Below, one piece after another: positions 32,577 through 41,429 of a DNA stretch of 64,000 bases. Each line of letters starts with the position of its first letter. Position 1 is the stretch's first letter. Both the position numbers and the translations under genes were made by a program. Under the pieces are notes generated by a model. The model was not told the origin of the DNA. It saw only the letters and a program-made list of their open reading frames with translations, and ran no database searches. Source of the stretch: Nevskiaceae bacterium (GTDB taxonomy: Bacteria; Pseudomonadota; Gammaproteobacteria; Steroidobacterales; Steroidobacteraceae); contig JACKOV010000002.1 of NCBI GenBank assembly GCA_024234075.1, positions 682,001 through 746,000 on the forward strand, in the 5' to 3' direction.

Positions 32577-33962
32577 TCAGACCTCGATGATTGGTCCGGC
32601 GGCCGGGTGGATACGCTCCGAACCGTTGGCCGTGATCAAGGTCAGGTCTTCGATGTGTGCGGTGCCGCCGATGCCGGCCTGCATCACCGGACAATCGACC
32701 GAAAGGATCATGCCGGGTTCGAGCACCAGATCGCCGAGACCCGCGGCATCGGAATGCAGCAGGCCGAGACTGTGGGGCGCGAAAGCCACTTCGAAGCCGT
32801 AGCCGGCCTTGCGCAGGGTTTCGCGCCCGAGTGCCGTGATTTCCGAAAAGCGCAGACCGGGGCGGAGTGCGTCGCGCACGGTGGCCCAGCCGAGCGCGAT
32901 GGCTTCGGTCGCCTGCTTCATGGTCGCGCGCGGTTCGCCGACGAACACCGTGCGGGCGAAGTCCCCATGGTAGCCAGCGCCTTCGCTGACGGCGTCGAAC
33001 AGGAAGGCATCGCCGTCGCGCAGCGGCCGGTCGACACCGTCGGCGGAGACACCGCCGATCACCATGAAGACGCCGCGATTGCCGCGGCGGGCCGCCTCGG
33101 CGAAAAAGGTCGCGCGCAGCTCGCGATACGAGGCGCCGGCGCGCGCGGTGGCCGCCGCCGCCAGCGCGGCCAGCATGTTCGCGGTCGCGGCCTGGCGCAG
33201 CAGCTGCAGTTCGCGGGCGGACTTCACCAGGCGGATGCGTTTCAGGGTCGCGTCGGCGGACACCCGCTCGGCGGTGAGGTCCGCGGCCGCGAACAGTCTC
33301 GCCAGATCGGCGTCGTCGACGCCGACCTTGCCGCGATCGAGGCCGAGCGCGCGGATCGCCTTGAGCAGCGCGAACTCGGCATCGGCACTGACGGCATGGC
33401 GCGTCGTGGCGGCCTGTACGGCCGCGGTGCGCCGGCGCTCGGCTTCGCTGAGCGGCTCGCGACCCGCATTCTGGAAGATCGTCGAACCGGCGGCCGCGGC
33501 TGCGGCGTCGATGGCGTAGCGTCCGGCACGCGCCGCCGCGAGCTGCTCGGGATCGGCCGGACCGGTGAACAGGAAGGTCTCGAACGGGTATTCGTAGGCG
33601 TTGTCGACCAGCAGGTAGTAGTAGGTGAACTCGGCGGCGACGATGGCCACCGGTTGCTGGGGGTCGCGGCTGATCAGCGCATAGGCCCCGGGCCGGAACC
33701 CCATCCGCGAGGTCGCCGGCCAGAAGCCGGTGAAGTGATAGACGTTGAGCGGGTTGACCAGTATCAGGCCGTCGAGACCGTCGCGCGCCATGATGTCGCG
33801 GGCGCGTTCCAGGTCGACCGGCGGCGCCTGGCGCAGAACCTCGGCAGGAGAGGGGCTGGCGAGCAGCGTTGCGCCCGAGGTCGGAGTGTTCATGGTGGGG
33901 CTCGTGGTGCAGGCACCGAGGCTGGTGAGTGCGGTGCCCAGCAGCAGGTTTCGCCGATCCAT
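32577..33962 (-). CDS. Exported M24 family protein, paralog 2 (Tat/lipoprotein-like N-terminus)
   Basis: 461 residues. The N-terminus combines a twin arginine (MDRRNLLLGTALTSLGAC) with a lipobox-like SLGAC. The creatinase-type N-domain contains ARDGLDGLILVNPLNVYHFTG. In the C-domain the ligands are Asp in FLFDAVSEG and Asp in YHGDFARTVF, ten residues apart; His in FAPHSLGLL; and Glu in AHIEDLTLI. As in paralog 1 the strand that normally supplies Glu reads MILSVDCPVM with Asp. The shared change argues for a common specialised function, not random decay. The insertion between domains is different from paralog 1. It probably heads a transcript with rhodanese and OsmC genes. Confidence 0.87.
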   Translation of the reverse strand: MDRRNLLLGTALTSLGACTTSPTMNTPTSGATLLASPSPAEVLRQAPPVDLERARDIMARDGLDGLILVNPLNVYHFTGFWPATSRMGFRPGAYALISRDPQQPVAIVAAEFTYYYLLVDNAYEYPFETFLFTGPADPEQLAAARAGRYAIDAAAAAAGSTIFQNAGREPLSEAERRRTAAVQAATTRHAVSADAEFALLKAIRALGLDRGKVGVDDADLARLFAAADLTAERVSADATLKRIRLVKSARELQLLRQAATANMLAALAAAATARAGASYRELRATFFAEAARRGNRGVFMVIGGVSADGVDRPLRDGDAFLFDAVSEGAGYHGDFARTVFVGEPRATMKQATEAIALGWATVRDALRPGLRFSEITALGRETLRKAGYGFEVAFAPHSLGLLHSDAAGLGDLVLEPGMILSVDCPVMQAGIGGTAHIEDLTLITANGSERIHPAAGPIIEV

Positions 33963-34002
33963 GTGCCGACCCTAGCAGAGATTCGCGCGCTGAGGCGGCT
34001 CC

Positions 34003-34473
34003 TCAGGTTTCACGTTCCGCGCCGCGGCGACGCACCCGGATCGTGCCGGCGTCGAGCAGCACGGCCAGCTCCGGTGCGTTGCCCAGCAAGTCGGCCAGGG
34101 TGTGGCGATCCAGCACCTTGAAGAACTCGGCCAGCGCCTCGCCGAGGATGCCGCGCAGGCGGCAGGCCTGGGTGATGACACAGCGGTTCGTGGCCGTGAA
34201 GCATTCGATCAGTTCGAAGTTCGGTTCCATGGCCCGCAGCACCGTGCCGAGGCGGATCGCATCGGGCTCGTGCGCGAGCCGCAGGCCGCCGCCTTTGCCG
34301 CGGATGCCTTCCACATAGCCAAGCCGCTGCAGCCGGTGGCAGACCTTCATGAGGTGGTTGCGCGAGATGCCGTACTGCGCGGCGATCGAGCCGATGGTGC
34401 TGCGCCGGTCGTCGGCGACACCGAGTGCGATCAGGACGCGCAGGGCGTAGTCGCTGTGCAGGGTCAGGTGCAT
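34003..34473 (-). CDS. Rrf2-family regulator with NsrR-type iron-sulfur cysteines
   Basis: 156 residues. The N-terminal winged helix is Rrf2-like (HLTLHSDYALRVLIALGVA, then ISRNHLMKVCHRLQRLGYVEGIRGKGGGLRLA). Three cysteines, Cys91, Cys98 and Cys104 (IECFTATNRCVITQACRLRGIL), match the pattern that holds the [Fe-S] cluster in NsrR, the nitric-oxide sensor; the first spacing is six residues. NsrR represses NO-detoxification genes, but none lie here. Its start overlaps the acyl-CoA synthetase stop by 1 bp (TGATG), so it is co-expressed with an unrelated-looking metabolic operon. Confidence 0.87.
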   Translation of the reverse strand: MHLTLHSDYALRVLIALGVADDRRSTIGSIAAQYGISRNHLMKVCHRLQRLGYVEGIRGKGGGLRLAHEPDAIRLGTVLRAMEPNFELIECFTATNRCVITQACRLRGILGEALAEFFKVLDRHTLADLLGNAPELAVLLDAGTIRVRRRGAERET

Positions 34474-36020
34474 CACCCGCCTCCGAAGGTCATCGCATAC
34501 TGCTCGCGCAGCCGCGCCTTCTGCACCTTGCCCATCGCGTTGCGCGGCAGGCCGTCGACGAAGAACACGCGCTTCGGTTGTTTGAAGCGCGCCAGCCGCT
34601 CGTGCAGCGCCGCCTGGACCTGCGCCTCGTCGAGTGTCGCGCCGCTGCGGCGCACCACCACGGCGACCACGCCTTCGCCGAAATCGGGGTGAGGAACGCC
34701 GATTACTGCGGACTCGACGACCTCGGGCAGGGCATCGATCTGCAGCTCGATTTCCTTGGGATAGATGTTGAAACCACCGCTGATCACCAGATCCTTGGCG
34801 CGGCCGACGATTGCGATGCGGCCGTCGGCATCCTGGGTGACCACGTCGCCGGTGATGAAGTAGCCGTCGGCGCGGAATTCCTCGGCAGTCTTCTCCGGCA
34901 TCTGCCAGTAGCCCTTGAACAGGTTCGGGCCGCGGATCTCGAGCACGCCCGGTTCGCCTTGCGGCAGTTCGGTGCCGTCCGGTCCCGCCACCCGCACCGA
35001 GACCCCGGGCAGGGCGAAACCGACGCTGCCGGCGACGCGTTCGCCGTCGTACGGATTGGAGGTGATCATGCCGGCTTCGGTCATGCCGTAGCGTTCGAGG
35101 ATGCGCTGGCCGGTGCGCTGCTCGAATTGCGCGAACGTCGCCGGCAGCAGGGGTGCCGAACCGCAGATGTAGACTCGCAGGTGGCTGGCGGTGTCGCGGC
35201 CGAAGGTCGGCTCGTCGAGCAGCCGCACGTAGTAGGTCGGTATGCCCATGAACGCCGTCGTCCGCGGCAGCTGTGCCATGACGGCGGCCACGTCGAAGCG
35301 CGGCAGCAGCAGCGTGCTCGCGCCGGCGAGCAGGGCGCAGTGCGTGGCGATGAACAGGCCGTGTACGTGGTAGATCGGCAGGGCGTGCAATAGCACGTCT
35401 TCGGCCGTGAAGCGCCACAACTCCACCAGCGTGCGGGCGTTGGATTCGAGATTGCCGTGCGAGAGCATCGCGCCCTTGGAGCGGCCGGTCGTGCCGGAGG
35501 TGTAGAGGATCGCCGCCAGATCGTCGGCTCCGCATGGTTCGCAGTTGGCGTGGGCGGTGACGGCGGGGAGTGCCGCGACCGCATCGCTCCAGCTGCCGCC
35601 GCCTTGTGCATCCAGCGTGTGCAGCCGGGCGCCGCATTCGGCGGCGACGGGCGCGAGTGTCGCCGCCTGCTTCGGGTCGCAGACCAGCAGCCGCGGCCTG
35701 CTGTCGAGCGCGAAATAGCGGACCTCGGCCGCCGTGTAGGCGGTGTTCAATGGAATGAACACCGCACCGGCCCGCAGACAGCCGAGCCACAGCAGCACGA
35801 ACTCCGGCGACTTCTCGGCCTGCAGCAGCAGGCGATCGCCGGGGCGCAGGCCCGCGGCCCGCAGCGCCGCGGCCTGGCGCGCCGACTGCGCCCGCAGGTC
35901 GTCGAAGCTCCAGCTGCCGCGCCCGGGCACGATCCAGCAGGGCTTCGGGCCCTGGGCGGTCGCGACCGCATCGATCGCGGCGTAGAGGTTGGCGGAGGTG
36001 GTGGCGGAGTGTTGGGTCAT
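34473..36020 (-). CDS. Acyl-CoA synthetase of the malonyl-CoA synthetase (MatB-like) group
   Basis: 515 residues from the ATG that overlaps the upstream stop (ATGA). ANL-superfamily motifs: the P-loop YTSGTTGRSKGAMLSHGNL (about 173), the adenine-binding ERYGMTEAGM, the TGD core ITGDVV, the hinge GRAKDLVISGGFNIYPKEIE and the catalytic Lys near RNAMGKVQKA. The family first adenylates a carboxylate and then transfers it to CoA. Short AMP-binding enzymes with this GMTEAGM and FNIYPKEIE pattern are often malonyl- or methylmalonyl-CoA synthetases; the substrate is inferred. It is cytoplasmic. The operon also holds a zinc peptidase and DUF2905. Confidence 0.86.
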   Translation of the reverse strand: MTQHSATTSANLYAAIDAVATAQGPKPCWIVPGRGSWSFDDLRAQSARQAAALRAAGLRPGDRLLLQAEKSPEFVLLWLGCLRAGAVFIPLNTAYTAAEVRYFALDSRPRLLVCDPKQAATLAPVAAECGARLHTLDAQGGGSWSDAVAALPAVTAHANCEPCGADDLAAILYTSGTTGRSKGAMLSHGNLESNARTLVELWRFTAEDVLLHALPIYHVHGLFIATHCALLAGASTLLLPRFDVAAVMAQLPRTTAFMGIPTYYVRLLDEPTFGRDTASHLRVYICGSAPLLPATFAQFEQRTGQRILERYGMTEAGMITSNPYDGERVAGSVGFALPGVSVRVAGPDGTELPQGEPGVLEIRGPNLFKGYWQMPEKTAEEFRADGYFITGDVVTQDADGRIAIVGRAKDLVISGGFNIYPKEIELQIDALPEVVESAVIGVPHPDFGEGVVAVVVRRSGATLDEAQVQAALHERLARFKQPKRVFFVDGLPRNAMGKVQKARLREQYAMTFGGG

Positions 36021-36784
36021 GGTTGCGGCTGCCAGTTGATTTCGGTTGCGGTGCGCTGGCCGATCACGACGTCGTCGAGCGAGTCGGGAATGGCCGCTGT
36101 GCTGACCGAGAGTGGAATCCGCCCGCCCATGATCTCGGCCATGTCTTGCGGATGACGCGGCTCGGCCGCCGGATTGGCATAACCGTCCGGCCAGAGCGGC
36201 TGGCCAGTGCGCGGATCGTACTTGTCCGTGGCGCCGAGGGCATGCAGCACCTCGTGGGCGATCACCACCGCGTTGGCGCCGTCCCTGCCTGGGCCGGCGA
36301 ATCCATGCACGACACCGAGCAGGCCCTTCTGCAGTCCGAGAGAGTGCGGCACCGACGGCGTCAGCGCCGGGTCGTGGTAGAGCACGAACACGCGGATGTC
36401 GGCCAGTGCGTCGCCCGCCTGTCGCCAGGCATAGGCGCGCATCCGCAAGCTCCAGAGGATCCGGCCGGCGACGCCTGCCTCGGGGTCGAGTCGCGGCGGC
36501 GGCGTGTCGAGCGGCGGCCGCAGTTCGATCTTGACGGGCCGTGCCAGCGGCAGGCCGTGGGCCTCGGCTTCGCGCTCGAAGAACGCTTCGATGGCACTGA
36601 ACTGCGCGGGCTCGAGCTGCAGGATATGATCGCGGGTGATCGCGCGGGAGTCGGCCGCGACCGGGAAGACGCCGATCCACAGCGTGCTGTCCCAATCGGT
36701 GGTGCGGCGACGATCCACCCAGCTGCCGACCGCGACGCCGAACAGCACCGTGAGCAGCACGGCAATGCGCAGTTTGCGCCACAT
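36017..36784 (-). CDS. Membrane-anchored putative zinc metallopeptidase (HExxHxxGxxD type)
   Basis: 255 residues. An N-terminal anchor or signal (KLRIAVLLTVLFGVAVGSWV) is followed by a soluble domain. The zinc motif is VVIAHEVLHALGATDKYD (about 176-189), an HExxHxxGxxD/H type like that of metzincin-related peptidases, with Asp in place of the third His. The conserved KYDPRTGQPLWPDGYANP follows, and a Met-containing turn (MAEIMGG) lies further on, as in metzincins. It is probably active in the periplasm or bound to the membrane. It starts 4 bp after the DUF2905 stop and overlaps the acyl-CoA synthetase gene by 4 bp. Confidence 0.78.
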   Translation of the reverse strand: MWRKLRIAVLLTVLFGVAVGSWVDRRRTTDWDSTLWIGVFPVAADSRAITRDHILQLEPAQFSAIEAFFEREAEAHGLPLARPVKIELRPPLDTPPPRLDPEAGVAGRILWSLRMRAYAWRQAGDALADIRVFVLYHDPALTPSVPHSLGLQKGLLGVVHGFAGPGRDGANAVVIAHEVLHALGATDKYDPRTGQPLWPDGYANPAAEPRHPQDMAEIMGGRIPLSVSTAAIPDSLDDVVIGQRTATEINWQPQP

Positions 36785-36788
36785 CGAG

Positions 36789-36989
36789 TCAGCGCCGCAG
36801 CAGCCACAGCACGATCGACAGCACGGCGCTGAGCAGCAGCATCGTGGTGATCGGAAAGAAGAACTTGAATCCGGGGCGGTCGATCACGAGGTCGCCGGGC
36901 AGGCGGAACAGCGGCAGGCCGCGGAACTTCGACCAGAACAGGCCGGTAAACAGCAGCGCCAGGCCGGCGACGATCAGCAGGCGATTCAT
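36789..36989 (-). CDS. DUF2905 small membrane protein
   Basis: 66 residues with two hydrophobic helices (LLIVAGLALLFTGLFWSKF and ITTMLLLSAVLSIVLWLL). The linker LFRLPGDLVIDRPGFKFFFP matches the DUF2905 signature (LPGDI-type turn, then FxFPI). The family has no known function. It is the first gene of a four-gene minus-strand operon (DUF2905, peptidase, acyl-CoA synthetase, Rrf2 regulator). Confidence 0.86.
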   Translation of the reverse strand: MNRLLIVAGLALLFTGLFWSKFRGLPLFRLPGDLVIDRPGFKFFFPITTMLLLSAVLSIVLWLLRR

Positions 36990-37131
36990 GCGCGCATCGT
37001 AGCAGCAGCCTCGGCCGGCCCGGCAAGGTCGTTGCGGTTGGCCCTGTCGGCAAATACCCTGCCGGCAAATCGCGACAGTGTGGCACTCGTCCCGGCGAGC
37101 GCAGGCTGCCGGCGCCTACAGTGCCGTCCGC

Positions 37132-39309
37132 ATGACCCAGACTCTCATATCGCGCGTTGCCGTCGTCCTGGCCTGCTGGCTGCTGCCCGGTGTCGTGCTG
37201 GCGGCGCCGGCGGCGGGACTGCGCATCCTGCAGCATGAAGCACTGCAGGTCGTCGCCGATGCCGGCGGCCGCGAACTCGAGATCGAGGTGTATGGCCGGC
37301 GGTTCCGCTTGCATCTGCAGCGCAACGAACGCATCCGGTTCGTCGATGCCAGGCGCACGCCCAGAGTCGAGCCCTTGCGCGGCACGATCGACGGCCAGCC
37401 CGGCTCCTGGGTCCGGTTGACGCGCACCCCCACCGGCCTCTATGGGCTGATGTCCGATGGACGCGACTTCTACGCGATCGAGCCGGCGGCCGCCGTGGCG
37501 CCGCATGCGATCGGTCCGGTCGCGGCCAAGGGCATGGCGCCGGTCGTCTACCGGCTTGCCGACACCGTGCTGCCGGCTGGCGAGGCGTCCTGTGGCGTGG
37601 TGTCGCCGCGCGAGCCTCCCGCCTTGCCGATGCAGTCGGCCCAGCAGGCGCTGGATGCGGTCGGCGAAGAACTGCAGGCGCTGGCGGCGATCTTGCCCGA
37701 TCGACAGATCGAGGTCGCGGTGGTGGGCGATGCCGCTTTCGGCGGCTTGAGCTTCGCCGGAGGACTCACGCCCGAAGCGGCGATTGCGGCACGGATGAAC
37801 GTGGTCGACGGCATCTACTCGTCGCAGATCGGCGTGAAGATCGTGGTCGGCGAGGTCACGGTGTTTCGCGGCGGATCGGATCCGTTCTCGACCACCACCG
37901 TGCCGAATACGCTGCTCGGCGAGCTGGGCAACTGGCGCCGCAACACACCGGCCCAGGCGGCGCATGGTCTCACGCATCTGCTGACCGGCCGCGACCTCGA
38001 CGGCACGACCGTCGGTATCGCCTATCTCGGCTCGCTGTGCAATGCGCGCAGCGGCGCGAGTCTGAGCCAGGGCACGCTGTCGCAGATCAATTCGGCGCTG
38101 ATCATCGCCCATGAGATGGGTCACAATTTCGGCGCGCCGCATGATGGCGAGGCGGGTTCGGTCTGCGAATCGGCGCCACAGACCTTTCTCATGGCGCCGC
38201 GCTTGAACGGCAACGACCGGTTTTCCTCCTGCAGCCTGGAGCGCATCGCCGCAGCGGTCGCCACGGCCGCCTGTATCACCGCGTTCGAATCGCCGGATGC
38301 CAGCATCGATCTGCCGGCGATGACGGTCCGGCCGCTGCGCGGCGTGTCCTTCGACTATCGGTTCTACGTTCACTCGATCGGCAGCGGCACGGTCGATGAC
38401 GTCGTGGCCACCGTGACGCTGCCGGCCGGCCTGGTGCTCGAGAGCTCGTCGATCGCCGGCGGCGCGGCCTGCAGCGGCGGCCCGACCGGGTCGCTGAGCT
38501 GCGCACTCGGTTCGCTGCCCACCCAGACGAGACGAGAGATCGTGCTGACCCTCCGTGCCCGGCAGTTCGGTGCACCGACCTTGCAAGTCAGCCTGCGTGC
38601 GAGCAACGACGGGCTTGCAGCCAACGACAGCGCCCAGGTCACGCTGAACATCGATCCATCGGCCGACCTGTCGGTCGAGCTGGCGACGGTGCCCGATCGC
38701 ATCGTCGCCGGCGACAGTGCGCAGCTCACCGCCACGCTGCGACATCTCGCCGGCGATCCGGTCGGCGATGCGCGGCTGGTCATTGAGCTGCCGGCTGCGG
38801 TGGCTGCGATGGCAGTGGCCGACAACGAACTCGGTTGCAGCCTGCAGGCTGCGGCAGTGGCCTGTACGGCGACAGTGCTGTCAGCCGGCGACGTGCTGTC
38901 GGTGGGAGTGACGGTTCGTGCCGCGACGGCCGGGATACACGAACTGCGCGCGCAGGTCAGCGCTTCGCTCGGCGATCCGGTGACGTCGAACGATGCCGCG
39001 CAGGTCGTGCTGGAGGCCGTGGCAGCGGGATCCACGCCGACTCCGACACCCTCGCCCGATCCGCAACCACCACCGGGCGGCCTGGACGGTGGATCGAAGT
39101 CCGGTGGCGGTGGCACGCTGGATCTCCTGTGGCTGCTGATGCTGGCATCATGGTGGCCGGCGGCGAACGCGCGCCCGGCTCGCGCTCGCCCTGCGGCACA
39201 CGGAGATCACCATGAAGATTTTCAAGTACCTGGGTTTGACGCTGGCGGCCGTCGTGGCGCTGCTGGTGCTGCTGATCGTGGCGGTGGCGCTGTTTTTCGA
39301 TCCCGATGA
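37132..39309 (+). CDS. Secreted reprolysin-like zinc metalloprotease with GlyGly-CTERM-like tail
   Basis: 725 residues from the ATG before the signal peptide (LISRVAVVLACWLLPGVVLA). A propeptide-like region (25-190) precedes the catalytic domain with HEMGHNFGAPHD (about 326-337), the HExxHxxGxxHD motif of M12 reprolysins. Two DUF11/CARDB-type beta domains follow (ASIDLPAMTVRPLRGVSFDY, then PSADLSVELATVPDRIV), a Pro-rich linker and a GlyGly-CTERM-like tripartite end (SGGGGTLDLLWLLMLASWW, then Arg-rich). Such tails are processed by rhombosortase on the way to the surface. Unusually the frame runs 30 residues past the Arg cluster and overlaps the next gene by 98 bp, so a frameshift near the end is possible. 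Confidence 0.82.
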   Translation: MTQTLISRVAVVLACWLLPGVVLAAPAAGLRILQHEALQVVADAGGRELEIEVYGRRFRLHLQRNERIRFVDARRTPRVEPLRGTIDGQPGSWVRLTRTPTGLYGLMSDGRDFYAIEPAAAVAPHAIGPVAAKGMAPVVYRLADTVLPAGEASCGVVSPREPPALPMQSAQQALDAVGEELQALAAILPDRQIEVAVVGDAAFGGLSFAGGLTPEAAIAARMNVVDGIYSSQIGVKIVVGEVTVFRGGSDPFSTTTVPNTLLGELGNWRRNTPAQAAHGLTHLLTGRDLDGTTVGIAYLGSLCNARSGASLSQGTLSQINSALIIAHEMGHNFGAPHDGEAGSVCESAPQTFLMAPRLNGNDRFSSCSLERIAAAVATAACITAFESPDASIDLPAMTVRPLRGVSFDYRFYVHSIGSGTVDDVVATVTLPAGLVLESSSIAGGAACSGGPTGSLSCALGSLPTQTRREIVLTLRARQFGAPTLQVSLRASNDGLAANDSAQVTLNIDPSADLSVELATVPDRIVAGDSAQLTATLRHLAGDPVGDARLVIELPAAVAAMAVADNELGCSLQAAAVACTATVLSAGDVLSVGVTVRAATAGIHELRAQVSASLGDPVTSNDAAQVVLEAVAAGSTPTPTPSPDPQPPPGGLDGGSKSGGGGTLDLLWLLMLASWWPAANARPARARPAAHGDHHEDFQVPGFDAGGRRGAAGAADRGGGAVFRSR

Positions 39310-41353
39310 TCACAAGGCCCAGCTGCAGCAGGTGGTCGAGCAGAAGACCGGCCGCACGCTGCAACTGCCCGGACGCCTCGAGCTGACCTGGTTCCCGTGG
39401 CTGGCCGTGGAGTTCGGCCCGGCCGCGCTCGGCAATGCACCGGGGTTCGGTGAGCAGCCGTTCCTGGAGCTGGGTCGTGCGCGCCTCGGGGTCCGTTTGT
39501 CGGGCCTGCTGCTGCGCCGTCGGCTGGAATTCGACACGCTGCGGATCGAGCGGCCGGTACTGCGCCTGGCCATCGATGCCGCGGGCCGCGACAACTGGAC
39601 CGATCTGGTCGAGCAACTGACCGCCGAGCCGGCGTCGCCTGCGACCCCGGCCGGCGAGACGCCGTTTGCGGTCGCGTTTTCCGGTCTGCGTGTCGCCGGC
39701 GGGGCGCTCGAGCTCGCCGATGCCCGCGAAGCCAGCCGGCTCGAGTTGCTCGATCTCGATGTCCAGACGGGCGCGCTGCAGGCCGGTGTGCCGTTCGATC
39801 TGCACGCCGGATTCACCTATCGAAGCGATCCGTCGGCGGCGATCGCGACCCGACTCGCGGCGCGCACGACGCTCGATCCCGATCGCAGCCGCCTGCGGCT
39901 CGAGGAACCGAGCTTCGAGCTGCGCCTGCAGGGCGAGGGCTGGCCGGATACGGGTCTGCCGCTGAACGTCCGCAGCGGGCCGGTCGAGCTCGACTGGGAT
40001 GCGCAGACACTGGCGATGCCCGATCTGGTGGTCGAGTCGCTCGGCGCGCGCCTGAGCGGCGCATTGACCGGCAAGCAGATCATCGACGCGCCGCAGTTGA
40101 GCGGGCCGCTGCGGCTCGAGACGCTGGCGCTGCGCGACTGGCTGGTGAAGGCCGGCATCGCGCCACCGGTGACCCGCGATCCCAAGGCATTCGGCAGCCT
40201 GGCGTTTTCCGGCCAGCTCGAGTTCACGCCCAAAGCGTTCGCGCTCGAGTCGCTGCAACTGCGCCTCGACGATTCCACCGTGACGGGCCGCGTCGGTGTC
40301 GCCGATCTCGACGCCGGGATCCTGCCGTTGCGGTTCACACTGGGGGTCGATCGCATCGATGTCGATCGCTACCTGTCGCCGGAGAGCGAGGGTGCGTCGT
40401 CGGCGGGTGCCGGCGGCAGCGGCGAGGCCGATGCGGATGCGGCTCGCGCCAGCGCGTCGGCCGGCGCTGCGGAAGAACCCGTCGCGCTGCCGGTCGAACT
40501 GCTGCGCGGCCTCGACATGGTCGGGCAGCTCGATCTCGGGCAGGGGCAGTTCGCGGGCATGTCCGTTTCTGCCGTCCGCCTCGGCGTGAACGCCAAGCAG
40601 GCGAAGCTGCGGCTGTTTCCGCTCGAGGCGGCTTTGCTCGGTGGCCGTTACCGCGGCGATCTGCGGATCGATGTCAGTGGCGACACGCCGCGGCTGCAGT
40701 TCGACGAAAACCTGTCGAACGTCGATCTCGGGCCACTGCTAGCCGAACTGTTCGACTTCCGTCGTTTCAGCGGGCGCGGCACCGGCACGGCCCGTGGCGA
40801 AGCGCGCGGCGCCGACTCGGATGCCTGGCTGCGCAGTGCGACCGGCAACCTGCGCTTCGAGGTGACCGATGGCGCGGTCACTGGCGCGGATCTCTGGTAC
40901 GAGATCCGCCGGGCCCGCGCCCTGCTGCGCCAGGAGTCGCCGCCGGCGCGACCGGCGGGCCCTGCGCGCACGCCGTTCACCCGTCTGCAGGCCAGTGGCC
41001 GCCTCGGCGGCGGTGCGCTGCAGAGCGACGATCTCGCGATGGACATGCAGTATCTGCGGGTCGCGGGCCGCGGCAGTGTCGATTTCGTGGCCGGCACGGC
41101 CGACTGGCGTCTCGATACCAAGGTGCTGCGGATCCCCGACGACGACAGCGCACAGCGCGAACTGGTCGATCTCGAAATCCCGGTTCGTGTCACCGGACCG
41201 CTCGACGATCCTACGGTCCGTCCCGATCTCGCTGCACTCGGCAAGGCACGGCTGCGTCAGGAACTCGAGAAAAGGCGGCCTGAAATCGAGCAGAAGAAAG
41301 AGGAGCTGGAGCAGAAGGTCAAGGATCGTCTGCAGAACTTGTTCAAGCGGTGA
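39212..41353 (+). CDS. AsmA-family protein
   Basis: 713 residues. The N-terminal membrane helix (GLTLAAVVALLVLLIVAVAL) is followed by the AsmA hallmark FDPDDHKAQLQQVVEQKTGRTL and LPGRLELTWFPWLAVEFGPAALGNAPGF (two conserved segments). The rest is the repeated beta-taco pattern of bridge-like lipid-transport proteins. The C-terminus has the AsmA-type end (GSVDFVAGTADWRLDT, VPVRVTGPL-like as IPVRVTGPLDDPTVRPDL) and a charged coiled coil (KKEELEQKVKDRLQNLFKR). AsmA-like proteins span the periplasm and affect outer-membrane lipid and protein homeostasis. Its start lies 98 bp inside the protease frame. A strong palindrome follows the stop. Confidence 0.92.
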   Translation: MKIFKYLGLTLAAVVALLVLLIVAVALFFDPDDHKAQLQQVVEQKTGRTLQLPGRLELTWFPWLAVEFGPAALGNAPGFGEQPFLELGRARLGVRLSGLLLRRRLEFDTLRIERPVLRLAIDAAGRDNWTDLVEQLTAEPASPATPAGETPFAVAFSGLRVAGGALELADAREASRLELLDLDVQTGALQAGVPFDLHAGFTYRSDPSAAIATRLAARTTLDPDRSRLRLEEPSFELRLQGEGWPDTGLPLNVRSGPVELDWDAQTLAMPDLVVESLGARLSGALTGKQIIDAPQLSGPLRLETLALRDWLVKAGIAPPVTRDPKAFGSLAFSGQLEFTPKAFALESLQLRLDDSTVTGRVGVADLDAGILPLRFTLGVDRIDVDRYLSPESEGASSAGAGGSGEADADAARASASAGAAEEPVALPVELLRGLDMVGQLDLGQGQFAGMSVSAVRLGVNAKQAKLRLFPLEAALLGGRYRGDLRIDVSGDTPRLQFDENLSNVDLGPLLAELFDFRRFSGRGTGTARGEARGADSDAWLRSATGNLRFEVTDGAVTGADLWYEIRRARALLRQESPPARPAGPARTPFTRLQASGRLGGGALQSDDLAMDMQYLRVAGRGSVDFVAGTADWRLDTKVLRIPDDDSAQRELVDLEIPVRVTGPLDDPTVRPDLAALGKARLRQELEKRRPEIEQKKEELEQKVKDRLQNLFKR

Positions 41354-41387
41354 TGTCGGGAGGGGGATGCATGGTCATCACGGTGCC

Positions 41388-41429
41388 GCGTCTTGGCGGC
41401 TGCGAGAGCTCTCGCAGCCGCCAAGACGC
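41388..41429. terminator. 42-bp perfect palindrome (21-bp arms, no loop) after asmA-like gene
   Basis: Bases 41388-41408 are the exact reverse complement of 41409-41429, with GAGAGCTCTC at the centre. It lies 34 bp after the AsmA stop, between convergent genes. There is no T-tract on either side. As RNA it would fold into an extremely stable hairpin with a minimal loop, which fits a bidirectional transcription barrier. As DNA it could also form a cruciform. The perfection over 42 bp is unusual for a chromosomal terminator. Confidence 0.7.
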
